From an uncultured Litoreibacter sp. (lineage in GTDB: Bacteria > Pseudomonadota > Alphaproteobacteria > Rhodobacterales > Rhodobacteraceae), in assembly GCA_947494435.1 (NCBI GenBank), contig CANLUY010000001.1:1044001-1108000 (forward strand): a DNA stretch of 64,000 nucleotides. Reading direction: 5' to 3'. Under the pieces are notes generated by a model. It made no database searches, was not told the DNA's origin, and saw nothing but the letters and a program-made list of their open reading frames with translations. Both the position numbers and the translations under genes were made by a program. Below are positions 36,187 through 44,502 of this stretch, piece by piece. Every line of letters starts with the position of its first letter. Position 1 is the first letter of the stretch.

Positions 36187-37424
36187 AGGTGACGCACGCG
36201 ATGGCACAGGAGGCCGAGGGCCAGCAATAGGCCAGCGGCTTCAGCCGTTGTTGCAATCCAGATAATCTGGGACAGAGAGGCGCCATTCTGCAGTGCAAAA
36301 TAGATGATCGGTAGTGCCAAGACACGAGGGACGTTTCCGATCACCGTGTTGCCGCTTGCCCCAAGCGCGAGGGCTGATACCGAAACGCCAGTTTTGACAA
36401 TGCGTATCCCGTGCAAGGCCGCAAGGATCGGAAAGAGCGGGATAAGTCGGGCAAACCCTTCGCCAAGAAGCAAGGGTATGGCGGGGGCAAGAATGGAGAG
36501 GACAACGCTCATCATGATTCCTGCGTACAGGCAAAGTCTCAGCAAATTGCCCGCGTTCTCCCGGAACTGTTCTGGGTTTTCTATAACCGCGGATAGTCTC
36601 GGGAGGGCGTAGGATTGCAGGCTTTTGCCGATAATGAGCGCTGGCGTCAGCGTGAGTGTAAAGCCCATTGCGAGCAGAGCAAGATCGGCTGGCGTGCGTG
36701 TGTGGCCGACAAGGATTTTCTCTCCATGAAAGACGGCCAAAAGGAATAGGCCGTTGAGAGCTAAGGGAAGGCCGAACCGGAACACGCGTTGTAGATGGTC
36801 TCTGTGGAATGCAATGAGGTAGCGCCGCTCCGCCACAAGGTGGGACATGACTAAGCTGCCTGCCGCTTGGATGACGGCAGCGATCAGAAGGATCCGGAAA
36901 TCCCCAAAATTTGTGTAGAGCGGCCAGAGTAAAAGCAGAGCCAAGGCTGCGGGGCCAATCTGCATGATGATGGACGGGCCAAAGCGCGAGGCGCGTTGAT
37001 AGCGGCATGCGTCAAGGTGGGTCAGGCCCGACAGAAGCGGCACGAGTGCAAGCGTTTTGAACGCCCATGCGTTTCTGGGGTCACCGAAGAATTCAGCGAG
37101 CGCGGGCGCGCAGGCGTAGATGACGATCGCGCCCAGAATGCCCCGGGCCAGTTGGATCATGTGGAGCGAAGCCTGAAACTCGGTCTCTTCGCCTTCTTTG
37201 TCTTGCACGATGATTTGTTGCACGCCGAGTGTTGTGGCCATTTCGACGGCTGAAATGATGATTGCGAAGGCGGCGGCAATGCCGAACTGCTCCACCCCGA
37301 TCAGGCGTGCGGCTGCGATATTTCGGGCCAATGTCAGAACCGCCAATCCCCCATGCCCCGAGAGCAAGATCATCAGGGGGTGGGCCGTTGGGCGCATTGC
37401 GCCGAAAGTTGAGGTCATCGACAT
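36183..37424 (-). CDS. Oligosaccharide flippase (Wzx-like)
   Basis: This is a 413-residue polytopic membrane protein with about twelve helices of the MOP/PST superfamily (LIGVEQFGIAAAFAIIISAVEMATT at the N-terminus, LGASGNTVIGNVPRVLALP in the C-terminal half). It should move the lipid-linked repeat unit to the periplasmic side for the Wzy-like polymerase. Its stop overlaps the convergent SGNH-like gene stop by four bases, and its start is 61 bases from the divergent FrhB-like gene. Confidence 0.87.
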   Translation of the reverse strand: MSMTSTFGAMRPTAHPLMILLSGHGGLAVLTLARNIAAARLIGVEQFGIAAAFAIIISAVEMATTLGVQQIIVQDKEGEETEFQASLHMIQLARGILGAIVIYACAPALAEFFGDPRNAWAFKTLALVPLLSGLTHLDACRYQRASRFGPSIIMQIGPAALALLLLWPLYTNFGDFRILLIAAVIQAAGSLVMSHLVAERRYLIAFHRDHLQRVFRFGLPLALNGLFLLAVFHGEKILVGHTRTPADLALLAMGFTLTLTPALIIGKSLQSYALPRLSAVIENPEQFRENAGNLLRLCLYAGIMMSVVLSILAPAIPLLLGEGFARLIPLFPILAALHGIRIVKTGVSVSALALGASGNTVIGNVPRVLALPIIYFALQNGASLSQIIWIATTAEAAGLLLALGLLCHRVRHL

Positions 37425-37485
37425 TTACGACGGCTTAACCAGTTCCGCCTTAAATTTGCGTAAACGGGGCAATGGAAGTGAGGGC

Positions 37486-38706
37486 ATGGATCAGCGTTTG
37501 GATGTGACGGACCGTATTGTGTCAGCCGATCTTTGCACGGGTTGTGGAGCGTGTGCTGCGCTGGCGCCAGATAAGATTAGCTTTGGGATATCCGATGACG
37601 GATTTTTGCGACCTGAGCCTGCTGGTGTCTTACCTCGGAAACTGGCGCGACGGGTGATGGATGTTTGTCCGGGTGGCGGGCAGGTTTCAGAGGAGGAGGA
37701 TGCAGATCCTCTTTGGGGCGCGTTTCGTGCCGTTTATCAAGGTTGGGCTGTGGATGAGGCGTTGCGGCACGCCGGCGCGTCCGGTGGGGCGTTGTCTGCG
37801 ATGTGTTTGTGGTTGCTCGAAAGCGGTCGGGTGGATGGTGTCGTTCAGATCACCGCAGATCGCGATGACCCTATTGCGAACAGAACTGTGGTCAGTCGCA
37901 CGTGGGAGGATGTGCTCTCTGCGGCGGCCTCGCGCTATGCGCCTTCTGCACCGCTTTTGGAAGTGCCTGCATTGGCTCAAACAGGCGAGCGCTATGCTTT
38001 TGTGGGTAAGCCTTGTGATGTCGCTGCATTGCGACGCTGGGCAGCGGCTGATGCGGATGTAAAGCGAGCTTTTCCAGTATTGCTGTCGTTCTTCTGTGCG
38101 GGCGTTCCGTCATTGGCTGGGGCTGCGGAGATTGTGGAAGCGCTAGGCGTTGACGCAGACGATGTCGCCTCGTTTCGATATCGTGGGAATGGATGGCCCG
38201 GAAAGACTGAAGTTACCAACCTGCGCGGTCAGGTGCGGGCGATGACATATCATGAAAGTTGGGGTGGTATCCTGTCAAAGAAGGTTCAGCCAAGGTGCCG
38301 GATTTGTGCCGATGGAACGGGGACCGAGGCTGACATCGCATTTGCGGATGCGTGGGAGACGGATGAGGCCGGCTATCCGCTGTTTGAAGAGCAGAAAGGG
38401 TGCAGTTTGATCGTGGCACGGTCGTCGAAGGGTCTTGGTTTTCTGCATAGCGCTAAGGCGGTCGGAGTACTCGAATATACGCCCATTGATCCTGCCGAGA
38501 TTGCCAAGATGCAGCCCGGTCAGTTGCGCAGGCGACGGGAGCTTTTGGGTCGACTGGCAGGCCGTGTTTTGGCGGGTTTGCCTTTACCAAAATACCGCCG
38601 AATGGGGATATGGGCCTGCGCGCGAGATGTCCCGTTTCGCACCACAGTTAGGGTCGCGCTTGGAATGGCGCATCGCTGCATGTTGCGTAGACGCTCCGCT
38701 AAGTAA
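37486..38706 (+). CDS. Coenzyme F420 hydrogenase beta-subunit (FrhB)-like iron-sulfur protein
   Basis: Residues 10-60 carry a ferredoxin-like cluster (LCTGCGACAALAP) in which the fourth Cys is replaced by Ala, with a CPGG further on. The FrhB N and C domains follow (AGASGGALSAMCLWLLES; FVGKPCDVAALRRW; CRICADGTGTEADIAFADAW). Such proteins often accompany polysaccharide pyruvyl transferases and may reduce or modify sugars with an unknown flavin cofactor. Length 406. The start at 37486 has GGAAGTGAGG upstream; the frame is open far upstream inside the flippase gene. Confidence 0.85.
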   Translation: MDQRLDVTDRIVSADLCTGCGACAALAPDKISFGISDDGFLRPEPAGVLPRKLARRVMDVCPGGGQVSEEEDADPLWGAFRAVYQGWAVDEALRHAGASGGALSAMCLWLLESGRVDGVVQITADRDDPIANRTVVSRTWEDVLSAAASRYAPSAPLLEVPALAQTGERYAFVGKPCDVAALRRWAAADADVKRAFPVLLSFFCAGVPSLAGAAEIVEALGVDADDVASFRYRGNGWPGKTEVTNLRGQVRAMTYHESWGGILSKKVQPRCRICADGTGTEADIAFADAWETDEAGYPLFEEQKGCSLIVARSSKGLGFLHSAKAVGVLEYTPIDPAEIAKMQPGQLRRRRELLGRLAGRVLAGLPLPKYRRMGIWACARDVPFRTTVRVALGMAHRCMLRRRSAK

Positions 38707-38740
38707 CGCTTCATTAACCGCGACAGAGTGAGTGTGGGGC

Positions 38741-39952
38741 ATGATAAACATTTGCCTGATTCTCCATGCTTCTCGATCTTGCAACCTTGGCGTAGGGGCT
38801 CTTACGGTGTCCCAAGTCGAGCTGTTGCGTGAGATTTCCCGCAAGATTGACGAGCCCGTGCATATCACTTTGCTTGATTGGCAAGACAGCGGAGCGCCAT
38901 GTGTTGCCGGTGACGACATCACGATCCTGCGGCTTTCGCGGAGGGAATTTCTGAGACCGTCCGGCGTTTGGGCGCAACTAAGGGCGAGTGATCTGGTGCT
39001 TGATATCGGCGCTGGCGACAGTTTTGCCGATACGTACGGACCGAAGCGGTTAAGGCGGATCCTCTTTCTGAAATACTTAACGCATTTGGCGCAGCGGCCC
39101 TTGGTGCTGTCACCGCAGACTTTCGGCCCTTTTACCTCGCGCAGCTCCCGTCTGCTGGCACGGTTTACGATTGCGTTGTCGACACTGGTTTATGCACGAG
39201 ATGAGGCCTCGGTGGATCATCTGCGCAAGATCGGTGTTCAGCGCAACGTAGGGGTTGCGTCGGACGTTGCTTTGCGAATGCGGGGCGATCCTTGCAAGGT
39301 CGCGAAAGGTCGGCCTGCTGTTGGCATCAACGTCTCTGGCCTTTTGATGTCGGGCGGATACGAACGTGATAATCAGTTTGGACTGGATTGCGACTATCCC
39401 ACATTGATGCGCGAGATGATTGCAGCGTTCCGTGATCATCCGGAGAAGCCAAAAGTTCATTTGATTCCACACGTCATCAGTCCGGATTGGCCGGTTGAAG
39501 ATGATTACGCAGCACTTCGTGCACTTCATGCGGAATTTCCGGACACTGTTGCTGCCCCGTCCTTCAAAACGCCGCAGGAGGCAAAAGGCTACATTGCCCA
39601 GATGGACTTCTTTATAGGCGCGCGGATGCATGCCTGCATTGCTGCTTTTTCAAGTGGGGTTGCGGTTGTGCCAATGGCTTACAGCCGGAAATTTGCAGGG
39701 CTTTTTGGCGCGTTAGGCTACAGCACAGTTGCTGATTGCCGGACGCAGAGTGGGGATGGGATTTTGCGCGCGGTTCTGGCGGGATTTGAAGACCGAGTGG
39801 CGTTGTCAACCGAAGCGCAGAGGTCACAGATGATTGGGCGACAACGGCTTGCGCAGTATGAGGACGCTCTACAGGAACTTATGCTACAAGTTCGCGCGTC
39901 CAAAGAAGAACCCGCAGCGAAACCAGCTGCGGGTCTGGTTAGCTCGTCTTGA
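38741..39952 (+). CDS. Polysaccharide pyruvyl transferase family protein
   Basis: This GT-B-like enzyme should add ketal-linked pyruvate from phosphoenolpyruvate to a sugar of the exopolysaccharide. The family pattern is visible: LGVGALTVSQVELLRE, LDIGAGDSFADTYG, VLSPQTFGPF, YARDEASVDHL and FFIGARMHACIAAFSSGVA in the C-terminal half. Length 403. The ATG at 38741 is preferred over a GTG three codons earlier. It follows the FrhB-like gene by 34 bases and is likely in the same transcript. Confidence 0.88.
   Translation: MINICLILHASRSCNLGVGALTVSQVELLREISRKIDEPVHITLLDWQDSGAPCVAGDDITILRLSRREFLRPSGVWAQLRASDLVLDIGAGDSFADTYGPKRLRRILFLKYLTHLAQRPLVLSPQTFGPFTSRSSRLLARFTIALSTLVYARDEASVDHLRKIGVQRNVGVASDVALRMRGDPCKVAKGRPAVGINVSGLLMSGGYERDNQFGLDCDYPTLMREMIAAFRDHPEKPKVHLIPHVISPDWPVEDDYAALRALHAEFPDTVAAPSFKTPQEAKGYIAQMDFFIGARMHACIAAFSSGVAVVPMAYSRKFAGLFGALGYSTVADCRTQSGDGILRAVLAGFEDRVALSTEAQRSQMIGRQRLAQYEDALQELMLQVRASKEEPAAKPAAGLVSSS
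39901..39934 (-). terminator. Candidate terminator for the spike base gene inside the pyruvyl transferase 3' end
   Basis: ACCCGCAGC (39910-39918) pairs perfectly with GCTGCGGGT (39926-39934) around a seven-base loop. Read on the minus strand the hairpin is followed by TTCTTCTTTG, a U-rich tail, 25 bases after the stop of the minus-strand spike base gene. On the plus strand no T-run follows. Confidence 0.5.
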
Positions 39953-39958
39953 ACGGTT

Positions 39959-40219
39959 TTACCAAAGGGCGATGATGCCGCTGGCTGTTGTGCCTGATGC
40001 GCGCACAAATTCCGCGCGGATTGGCAGAAGGCTTCCGCCGGGAACTGCTTCAAAAATTACTGTGTCGCCGTCCGCAAGTGTCACGTCCAGATCGCCGCCT
40101 TGTCCCACATACAGCGCACGAGACACTTGCGTTAGCGCTGTTGCGTCGCTTGGGGTGACTTGGGCACCGCTGCGCGCGGGTGAGATCGGTGTTGTTGGGA
40201 AATTCGAGAACTTATCCAT
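39959..40219 (-). CDS. Gene transfer agent spike base protein homologue (RCAP_rcc01079 family)
   Basis: This is an 86-residue protein that starts MDKFSNFPTTPISPA and continues with VTPSDATALTQVSRALYVG, then GGDLDVTLADGDTVIFEAVP, and ends LPIRAEFVRASGTTASGIIALW. This matches my memory of the small beta-rich head-spike base protein of the Rhodobacter capsulatus gene transfer agent (rcc01079). It has no signal peptide. The start at 40219 was preferred over the open frame to 40294, which would begin with TTG. It sits between the pyruvyl transferase and rlmH at the edge of the exopolysaccharide locus. The family call rests on recall of the conserved pattern. Confidence 0.75.
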   Translation of the reverse strand: MDKFSNFPTTPISPARSGAQVTPSDATALTQVSRALYVGQGGDLDVTLADGDTVIFEAVPGGSLLPIRAEFVRASGTTASGIIALW

Positions 40220-40327
40220 CTGGTCCTGCCATATGTTTGGGGCGTCTGAGTGGACACCTAAGAAAACGGAGCCTTTAACGGGCCGTGCGGGCAAGGTTTT
40301 TGCAGGACGAGGTTAAGAATTATGAAC

Positions 40328-40343
40328 AGCTGCGCGCGCAGCT
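40328..40343. repeat. 16-bp GC-rich palindrome between rlmH and the spike base gene
   Basis: AGCTGCGCGCGCAGCT is a perfect 16-bp palindrome 17 bases after the rlmH stop. It could form a hairpin at the end of the rsfS-rlmH transcript, but no T-run follows. It marks the border between the housekeeping genes and the exopolysaccharide locus. Confidence 0.4.
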
Positions 40344-40359
40344 TTGGTGTGATCTGCAA

Positions 40360-40830
40360 TCAAACGCGATGGTACGGGGCACCTGATAAGATTGATGCCG
40401 CTCGGTAAAGCTGCTCTGTTAGCATCACGCGGGCCAACATGTGTGGCCAGACCATCTTGCCAAAAGACAAAAGCGTATCCGCCTCCGCGCGCAGGTCAGG
40501 CGCGATGCCGACTGCGCCGCCAATGATGAATGTGAGGTCTTGATGGCCGTTATCGCGCCAACCCGCGAGCTTTTGCGCAAAGTCAGGGCTGGTCATGACC
40601 TTGCCGCGCTCGTCCAGCCCGCACAGTGTTGATCCCTTTGGGATTGCGCGGCGCAGCAAGTCAGCTTCGGCAGATTGACCGCCACCTTTTTTGTCCTCGA
40701 CTTCAATCAAATTCACGGGGCCAAGTCCCATCTGACGACCGGTGCGGTCAAATCTCGTGACGTAGTCGTTGATTAGATCAAGTTCGGGCCCAGCCCTAAG
40801 CCGCCCAACCGCGCAAATGGTGACGCGCAT
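40360..40830 (-). CDS. rlmH: 23S rRNA pseudouridine-1915 N3-methyltransferase RlmH
   Basis: This SPOUT-family methyltransferase modifies helix 69 of 23S rRNA in the assembled ribosome. Typical segments are VTICAVGRL, FIIGGAVGIAPDLRAEA (SAM-binding knot) and VMLTEQLYRAASILSGAPYH at the C-terminus. Length 156 is standard. It overlaps the rsfS stop by one base. Confidence 0.95.
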   Translation of the reverse strand: MRVTICAVGRLRAGPELDLINDYVTRFDRTGRQMGLGPVNLIEVEDKKGGGQSAEADLLRRAIPKGSTLCGLDERGKVMTSPDFAQKLAGWRDNGHQDLTFIIGGAVGIAPDLRAEADTLLSFGKMVWPHMLARVMLTEQLYRAASILSGAPYHRV

Positions 40831-41213
40831 CAGGCTTGTGGAGCGTCTGTGTCAGACTGTGGCATCCACATTTTTTCTAACTGATAGAATTCCCGCACTT
40901 CCGGGCGGAAGATGTGAACGACGACATCGCCTGTGTCGAGCAGGACCCAATCACCCGCAGCCTTGCCTTCGATCTTGGCGACGCGGTCGAATTCCTGTTT
41001 CAGTTTAGATGACAGAATATCCGCCAAAGCAGTGACCTGACGTGTCGAGCGGCCGGAGCAGATAACCATGTAGTCGCCAATTTCCGAGCGTCCGCGCAAA
41101 TCAATTTGCACGACTTCTTCTGCCTTCTCTTGGTCGAGTGTGTTCAGGATCCACGCCAACAGCTCTTCGCTGGTCAGCGTCGGTTTCGCGGCGTCTGCTG
41201 CGCCTGCGTGCAA
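40830..41213 (-). CDS. rsfS: Ribosomal silencing factor RsfS
   Basis: It binds uL14 on the 50S subunit and blocks subunit joining under starvation. The core (about 15-115) shows ILNTLDQEKAEEVVQIDL, DYMVICSGRSTRQV and DWVLLDTGDVVVHIF, the standard RsfS signature. Length is 127 with a TTG start at 41213; no ATG or GTG is available nearby in frame, so the exact start is uncertain. It is coupled to rlmH. Confidence 0.92.
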   Translation of the reverse strand: MHAGAADAAKPTLTSEELLAWILNTLDQEKAEEVVQIDLRGRSEIGDYMVICSGRSTRQVTALADILSSKLKQEFDRVAKIEGKAAGDWVLLDTGDVVVHIFRPEVREFYQLEKMWMPQSDTDAPQA

Positions 41214-41324
41214 TTGTTGAGACAGTGCTCAAACCTCCGTAAATACTGCGTCGCCAAAACCCCGACGCCGGGCTATTTCCAGCATATTACCATCGCCGTG
41301 CGGCGTTCTCAACGCCACAAGACG

Positions 41325-41861
41325 TCAGGTCAAAGTCAGTGTCCCAAAAATACGGTCCTGATGCTGAGCCAAATATATCCGAAGCCACGCTGTGAATTGA
41401 TCGGGATGCGCCTCTACCTCTTTGGTCAGCTCATAGGCGCTGACCCATCGCGTGGCCATCACCTCGTCTGGGTTTGGTTCGAATTTCAGGTCAGCCGGAG
41501 CCTCCGCACGGAACATATCGACGAGCTCATGTTCGATCAGTCCGCCGCCGACATCGGCACGATATTCCACCTGACCACGAAATTCGGGTGATAACCCTTT
41601 GATTCCCAACTCTTCATCCAGCCGGCGCATGGCGCAGTCCTCGGCAGATTCTTCAAAATTCGGGTGAGTGCAGCAGGTATTCGCCCAAAGGCCGGGGGTA
41701 TGATATTTGCACATTGCGCGCTGCTGGATAAGGACCTGATCGTCGCGCATGACGAAGACCGACACCGCCTTGTGGCGCAGGCCGCGTTGATGAACTGCCA
41801 GTTTTTCTATGGGTTGCAGGGTACCATCCAGCCATGCGGGGATCATTGCTGCGTTGCTCAT
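41325..41861 (-). CDS. idi: Isopentenyl-diphosphate delta-isomerase (type I)
   Basis: It interconverts IPP and DMAPP for isoprenoid synthesis. It has the Nudix-like fold with the active Cys in WANTCCTHP (Cys64, metal-binding His66), a Nudix-type helix (EESAEDCAMRRLDEELGI, about 70-87) and conserved glutamates in KFEPNPDEV. At 178 residues from MSNAAMIPAW it matches the family; an ATG 12 codons upstream is in frame but adds residues unlike homologues. Confidence 0.92.
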   Translation of the reverse strand: MSNAAMIPAWLDGTLQPIEKLAVHQRGLRHKAVSVFVMRDDQVLIQQRAMCKYHTPGLWANTCCTHPNFEESAEDCAMRRLDEELGIKGLSPEFRGQVEYRADVGGGLIEHELVDMFRAEAPADLKFEPNPDEVMATRWVSAYELTKEVEAHPDQFTAWLRIYLAQHQDRIFGTLTLT

Positions 41862-42026
41862 TGCGTGTGTATCCGTCGGATAATTTCGAATTCGCATCGC
41901 TATAAAGTGAAAATCCTGCCTGCAGAACTCGTTTTTTGAGTCACAATGCAGTCAAAATTTCCGTTCACACTTTACCAAAGCGCATAGGACACTATTTTCA
42001 AGCTGATAATCGGAGGAGCGATTCGA

Positions 42027-42464
42027 ATGAAATATCTATCTATAGCCACTCTTGGTCTGACACTGATGGCGGCCCCTGCTTTCGCAGATGGTCATGCATC
42101 TGGTGATGCAGCAGAAGGCGAGAAAGTCTTCAAGAAGTGCAAATCGTGCCACATGATCGTCGCTGACGACGAAACTGTCATTCAAAAAGGCGGCAAAACC
42201 GGCCCGAACCTTTACGGCATTCTTGACCGCCAGCTGGGCTCTGTTGAGGGCTACAAGTATGGCAAGTCTATTGTCGCTCTGGGTGAGACAGATGTGAAAT
42301 GGAACGAAGCTGAGTTTGTTGAGTATGTCGCAGACCCGCGCGCGTATCTGCGGGACCGCTTGGACGACAAAAAAGCGAAGTCCAAAATGTCCTTCAAGCT
42401 CAAAGGCGAAGAAGATGCGGCAAATATCTGGGCCTATTTGGTCTCAGTCGGCCCGCAGTCCTAA
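42027..42464 (+). CDS. Periplasmic class I c-type cytochrome (c2-like)
   Basis: A signal peptide (1-20, ending APAFA) precedes a mature 125-residue cytochrome. The haem site is CKSCH (Cys38, Cys41, His42) and the sixth ligand is probably Met121 in KSKMSFKL. The insertions around TVIQKGGKTGPNLYGILDRQLG resemble cytochrome c2 of Rhodobacter, so it likely shuttles electrons from bc1 to oxidases. GGAGGAGCG precedes the ATG. A terminator follows at 42487. Confidence 0.9.
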   Translation: MKYLSIATLGLTLMAAPAFADGHASGDAAEGEKVFKKCKSCHMIVADDETVIQKGGKTGPNLYGILDRQLGSVEGYKYGKSIVALGETDVKWNEAEFVEYVADPRAYLRDRLDDKKAKSKMSFKLKGEEDAANIWAYLVSVGPQS

Positions 42465-42486
42465 ACCACTTCTGCAAAGAATTCGA

Positions 42487-42520
42487 AAAGGCGGTCCTCG
42501 AGCGGGCCGCCTTTTTCTTT
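42487..42520 (+). terminator. Terminator between the cytochrome c gene and hemC
   Basis: AAAGGCGG pairs with CCGCCTTT, with further partial pairing inside, followed by TTTTT. Because the left arm begins with AAA, the reverse transcript of hemC also ends in a short U-run, so it may work in both directions between these convergent genes. Confidence 0.9.
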
Positions 42521-42531
42521 GGTTGACCCTA

Positions 42532-43479
42532 TTAGTGACGCCAGTCGAAGAAACCTTCGCCCGCTTGTGCGAGCAGTTTTTTCGCCATGTCCTGACCAGC
42601 TTGTGCGCCGTCTTCGACGGCACAGGTCATGTCATCATCAATAGCCTCCGACCCGTCTGGCCTGAGAACTTCGCCGCGAAGGCGCATTGTGCCGCCGTCG
42701 AGCTCTGCCAGGCCCGCGATAGGCGTTTCGCAAGAGCCGTCCAATGTTGCAAGGAATGCGCGTTCTGCGGCAAGGCGAAGGCCAGTTGGGCCGTCATGAA
42801 TCGCGGCGAGCATATCGGCGGCGCGGGTGTCACTTTCGCGGCGTTCGATCCCGATAGCTCCTTGGGCGACGGCGGGCAGCATGTCTTCAACTTCGATCGC
42901 TGATTTCGGCACTTCGTCCATTTTAAGGCGGTTTAGACCCGCCATCGCAAGGAATGTGGCTTCGGCCACGCCATCATCGAGTTTCTTCAGACGGGTCTGC
43001 AAATTGCCGCGAAATTCGACGACTTCGAGATCAGGGCGGCGCAATTTTAACTGGGCTTTGCGGCGGAGCGAGGACGTGCCGACGACCGTCCCAGCGGCAA
43101 GGTCCGCCAACCCACCCGCGCGCGGAGAGATGAACGCATCGCGCACGTCTTCGCGGGGCAGATAGGTGTCGAGCAGAAGGCCGTCAGGCTGCACGGTCGG
43201 CATGTCTTTCATCGAATGCACGGCGATGTCGATCTTGCCGGACAACATGTCATCTTCGATTTCGCGCGTGAATAGACCCTTGCCACCGATCTCTTTCAAC
43301 GGGCGGTCAATGATTTTGTCACCAGTGGTTTTGATGACGACAATTTCGAACGCCTCAAGCGGCAGATCGAAGGCTTTCGACAGACGCTCGCGGGTTTCAT
43401 AGGCCTGCGCCAAAGCAAGGGGGGACCCGCGGGTCCCGATATTTAAGGGCTTGGCGGGGCTGGGCAATTCATAACTCAT
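42532..43479 (-). CDS. hemC: Hydroxymethylbilane synthase (porphobilinogen deaminase)
   Basis: It polymerises four porphobilinogens in haem and chlorophyll synthesis. The dipyrromethane cofactor attaches to Cys250 in LDGSCETPIAGLA. GTRGSPLALAQA at 15-26, HSMKDMPT at 88-95 and GTSSLRRKAQL at 134-144 are canonical. Length 315. It lies next to hemF, 52 bases downstream of that gene on the same strand. Confidence 0.96.
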   Translation of the reverse strand: MSYELPSPAKPLNIGTRGSPLALAQAYETRERLSKAFDLPLEAFEIVVIKTTGDKIIDRPLKEIGGKGLFTREIEDDMLSGKIDIAVHSMKDMPTVQPDGLLLDTYLPREDVRDAFISPRAGGLADLAAGTVVGTSSLRRKAQLKLRRPDLEVVEFRGNLQTRLKKLDDGVAEATFLAMAGLNRLKMDEVPKSAIEVEDMLPAVAQGAIGIERRESDTRAADMLAAIHDGPTGLRLAAERAFLATLDGSCETPIAGLAELDGGTMRLRGEVLRPDGSEAIDDDMTCAVEDGAQAGQDMAKKLLAQAGEGFFDWRH

Positions 43480-43531
43480 GCCTCTTTGTTACTTCTGTAA
43501 ACCCAAGTTGACAATCCTTGTGTCTCGCGCG

Positions 43532-44428
43532 TCAGACCCACTTGGCTAAGGGCGGCAAGCTCATCAGAACGGCGTTGGCATCGTGACCAGTTTCGAGACC
43601 GAACTTGGTGCCGCGATCATAGACCAAATTGTATTCTGCATAGAGGCCGCGATGGACGAGTTGCGCATGCTTTTCTTCCTCCCCCCATGGCATCTCGCGG
43701 CGCTTGTCGACCAAAGGGACGAACGCGGGGAGGAAGGCGGAACCGACGTTTTGCGTTAGCTGGAAATCTGCTTCCCAATCGCCGGTGTTGCGGTCGTCAT
43801 AGAAGATGCCGCCGACACCGCGTGCGCGATCACGGTGCGGGATGAAGAAATATTCGTCAGCCCATGCTTTCAACTCGTCGTAAAGTCCTTCGCCATGGTC
43901 TTCACAGCCCTTCTTCATCTCTGCATGAAAATGAGCAGTGTCTTCATCATATTCGAGGCACGGGTTCAGATCGGCGCCGCCACCAAACCACCACGCGTGT
44001 GGGGTCCAGAACATACGCGTGTTCATATGAACAGCGGGCGCATGTGGGTTTTGCATGTGGGCCACAAGGCTGATGCCGGACGCCCAAAAACGCGGGTCAT
44101 CTTTCATGCCGGGTATGCCCTTGCGCGCAGCCATAGCATTTTGCGCCCGCTCGCCGAGCGTGCCATAGACGGTGGAGATATTGACACCGACCTTCTCGAA
44201 CACGCGCCCGCCGCGCATTACAGACATCTCGCCGCCGCCAGCATCCGAGCCGTCGTCGGCGGTACGTTTGGTTTTTGTGACTTCTACGCGACCAGCCTCG
44301 CCTTCGCTATCATGGCGGTCTTCTAAAGCATGGAATTCAGCCACGATCTTGTCGCGCAGGCTACGGAACCAATCGGAAGCGCGGGACTTCTCGGTTTCGA
44401 ATTCAGTCATAATGTCCAACATAGTCAT
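43532..44428 (-). CDS. hemF: Oxygen-dependent coproporphyrinogen III oxidase
   Basis: It oxidatively decarboxylates coproporphyrinogen III with oxygen. Typical segments are GGGEMSVMRGGRVFEKVGVN, HMNTRMFWTPHAWWFGGGADLNP and RGVGGIFYDDR, followed by the LVHRGLYAEYNLVYDRGTKFGL end. Length 298 is standard. It precedes hemC, so the two haem steps are probably cotranscribed. Confidence 0.96.
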   Translation of the reverse strand: MTMLDIMTEFETEKSRASDWFRSLRDKIVAEFHALEDRHDSEGEAGRVEVTKTKRTADDGSDAGGGEMSVMRGGRVFEKVGVNISTVYGTLGERAQNAMAARKGIPGMKDDPRFWASGISLVAHMQNPHAPAVHMNTRMFWTPHAWWFGGGADLNPCLEYDEDTAHFHAEMKKGCEDHGEGLYDELKAWADEYFFIPHRDRARGVGGIFYDDRNTGDWEADFQLTQNVGSAFLPAFVPLVDKRREMPWGEEEKHAQLVHRGLYAEYNLVYDRGTKFGLETGHDANAVLMSLPPLAKWV

Positions 44429-44502
44429 CTCATTCGCTGCGGATCATGTTGTATATCGTCTGACAGCGCCATGCTTTTCTTTGATGTGGAACAAGTGTCG
44501 CG

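Noticed and set aside
37198-37485. Extension of the FrhB-like gene into the divergent flippase gene
   Set aside because: The extra 96 codons are antisense to the flippase N-terminus, and a good ribosome-binding site precedes 37486.
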